From the NCBI GenBank assembly GCA_016285885.1, contig JAEERP010000004.1, positions 124,001 through 188,000 on the forward strand: a stretch of 64,000 nt of DNA, written 5' to 3'. Position numbers and translations under genes: made by a program. Within the stretch, counting starts at the first letter, position 1, and each line of letters opens with the position of its first letter. Below are positions 63,159-64,000 of this stretch, piece by piece. The notes below the pieces were generated by a model. The model worked only from the letters and a program-made list of their open reading frames with translations. It searched no databases and was not told where the DNA came from. Source of the DNA: Paludibacteraceae bacterium. Lineage in GTDB: Bacteria > Bacteroidota > Bacteroidia > Bacteroidales > Paludibacteraceae.

Positions 63159-64000
63159 ATGAGTTTTCAGATTTCAGATTGCACAATTCGTGATGGTGGC
63201 TATTTGACGGGAAAGGTCTTCCCTGATGAATTCGTTCATGGTGTTTTGGAGGGTTTGGTTAATGCGGGAATCGATTATGTCGAGGTCGGCTTCCTTCAAA
63301 AACAGGTTAATGGGGAACCGATTGTATACCTCGACTCGAAAGGTGTGATGAAATATCTTCCAAAGGATAAGAAGGGAACCGAGTTTGTCGGTTTTTGTGA
63401 CAATAGCAGATACTCCATCGATTTATTGGACGAATGTGATCATCAGTCATTCGAGAGTCTACGTATATCATTTGCGAAACACGAGAGCGCTGAGGCTTTG
63501 AAGTTTTGCGCTGCCGCCAAGCAGAAGGGATATCGCGTGTTTGTTCAGCCTATGGATGCTCCTGGTTATACATTCGAGGAGCGGGCGAAGATGATCGAGG
63601 AGGTGAACAAAATGCAACCGGAGACGTTCTCGATTGTGGATACCTTCGGAATCATGGATATGCATGAATTGCGTGGAATTTTCCATCAAGTCGATGAACT
63701 CTTGGATAAGAACATTAAAGTTGGTCTGCACTCCCATAATAACTTGAATCTGTCGTGCGCTTTGGTTGAGGATTTGATCAGCATGGCGGAGAAAACGGAT
63801 CGTAGTGTGGTTGTGGATGGTGCTTTGTTTGGTATGGGCCGTGGCGCTGGAAATGCTAATACGGAGGCCATTGTGCATCTTCTTAACAAGAGATATGGTA
63901 AGAACTATGATCTTCCTCTATTGTTGGATGTGATAGAGAAATATATTGTTCCGTTGAAGTCTCAGGTGCGCTGGGGATACGATATGCCGATGTTTGTGTG
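63159..64000 (+). CDS. HMGL-like (DRE-TIM) aldolase, N-terminal part
   Basis: The frame is open from ATG 63159 to the right window edge, 280 codons, so the gene is cut there. The N terminus ISDCTIRDGGYLTGKVFPDE holds the DRE-TIM metallolyase Arg-Asp motif. GLHSHNNLNLSCA carries the metal-binding HSHNN motif, and DGALFGMGRGAGNANTE the conserved glycine loop. This fits 4-hydroxy-2-oxovalerate aldolase, isopropylmalate-type synthase and HMG-CoA lyase relatives. Copies next to cytidylyltransferase genes are found in capsule and LPS loci of Bacteroidota, where a role in making a special acid is suspected. The ATG is one base after the previous stop, so the two are tightly coupled. Confidence 0.88.
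   Translation, partial: MSFQISDCTIRDGGYLTGKVFPDEFVHGVLEGLVNAGIDYVEVGFLQKQVNGEPIVYLDSKGVMKYLPKDKKGTEFVGFCDNSRYSIDLLDECDHQSFESLRISFAKHESAEALKFCAAAKQKGYRVFVQPMDAPGYTFEERAKMIEEVNKMQPETFSIVDTFGIMDMHELRGIFHQVDELLDKNIKVGLHSHNNLNLSCALVEDLISMAEKTDRSVVVDGALFGMGRGAGNANTEAIVHLLNKRYGKNYDLPLLLDVIEKYIVPLKSQVRWGYDMPMFV

Noticed and set aside
1-64000. tRNA, rRNA, CRISPR arrays, insertion sequences or prophage
   Set aside because: No tRNA-like cloverleaf, rRNA stretch, regularly spaced repeat, transposase or phage structural gene was recognised on either strand.

Overview
The window reads as a chromosome segment from a member of the Bacteroidota, most likely a Bacteroidales-like plant-polysaccharide degrader. 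The evidence is the type IX secretion system (T9SS) genes sprA and gldJ, four secreted proteins with T9SS C-terminal sorting domains, acidic lipoprotein export signals, the long Bacteroidota BcrAD-like activase, and promoters of the Bacteroidota form (TTTG about 19 bases upstream of TAnnTTTG). I found no rRNA, tRNA, CRISPR array, intact prophage or insertion sequence.

Layout. 1-3.7 kb (minus): ruvA followed by the 5' part of sprA, cut by the window edge. 4-5.5 kb: a surface lipoprotein and a YebC-family gene. 5.7-7.9 kb (minus): folP-cdaA-lolD. 8.1-13.6 kb (plus): gldJ, murF, a small membrane protein, an LTA-synthase-like enzyme and a zinc-ribbon protein. 13.5-19.2 kb: nadB and dprA (minus) flank a lipoprotein, a fused nucleoside kinase and a TonB-like domain protein (plus). 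19.3-22.3 kb: rbfA, a LolC/E-type permease and trkH. 22.3-23.4 kb is a gene-poor island with tiny ORFs and an 18-bp perfect inverted repeat. 23.4-30.4 kb: an unknown T9SS cargo protein, a 1418-residue activase and an NlpC/P60-like protein that lacks its catalytic cysteine. 30.5-33.5 kb (minus): ABC exporter, a 119-residue protein and an NrtR-like Nudix protein. 33.6-37.1 kb: yidC and a sodium/solute symporter. 37-38.5 kb: two minus-strand envelope proteins. 38.7-44.2 kb: a MarR-controlled efflux operon (TolC, HlyD, two ABC-2 permeases). 44.2-56.2 kb: secreted proteins, namely a triplicated leucine-rich-repeat protein, a beta-propeller protein, a GH10 xylanase with CBM6, a DUF3078 protein and a GH9 endoglucanase. 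56.3-62.3 kb: menA, a lipoprotein, typA and pbpC. 62.4-64 kb: the start of what looks like a surface-polysaccharide locus, with a cytidylyltransferase and an aldolase cut by the right edge.

How it fits together. SprA is the outer-membrane T9SS channel and GldJ is a lipoprotein of the same machinery. The GH9 and GH10 enzymes, the LRR protein and the 509-residue protein carry tails that would route them through it. LolD, the LolC/E-type permease and several lipoproteins belong to outer-membrane lipoprotein traffic, and YidC serves inner-membrane insertion. Most of the rest is housekeeping. The points most worth a second look are the cysteine-less NlpC/P60 protein, the gene-poor island, the triplicated LRR architecture, the efflux operon with its palindromic operator and no ATPase gene, the unexplained T9SS cargo protein and the cytidylyltransferase-aldolase pair.
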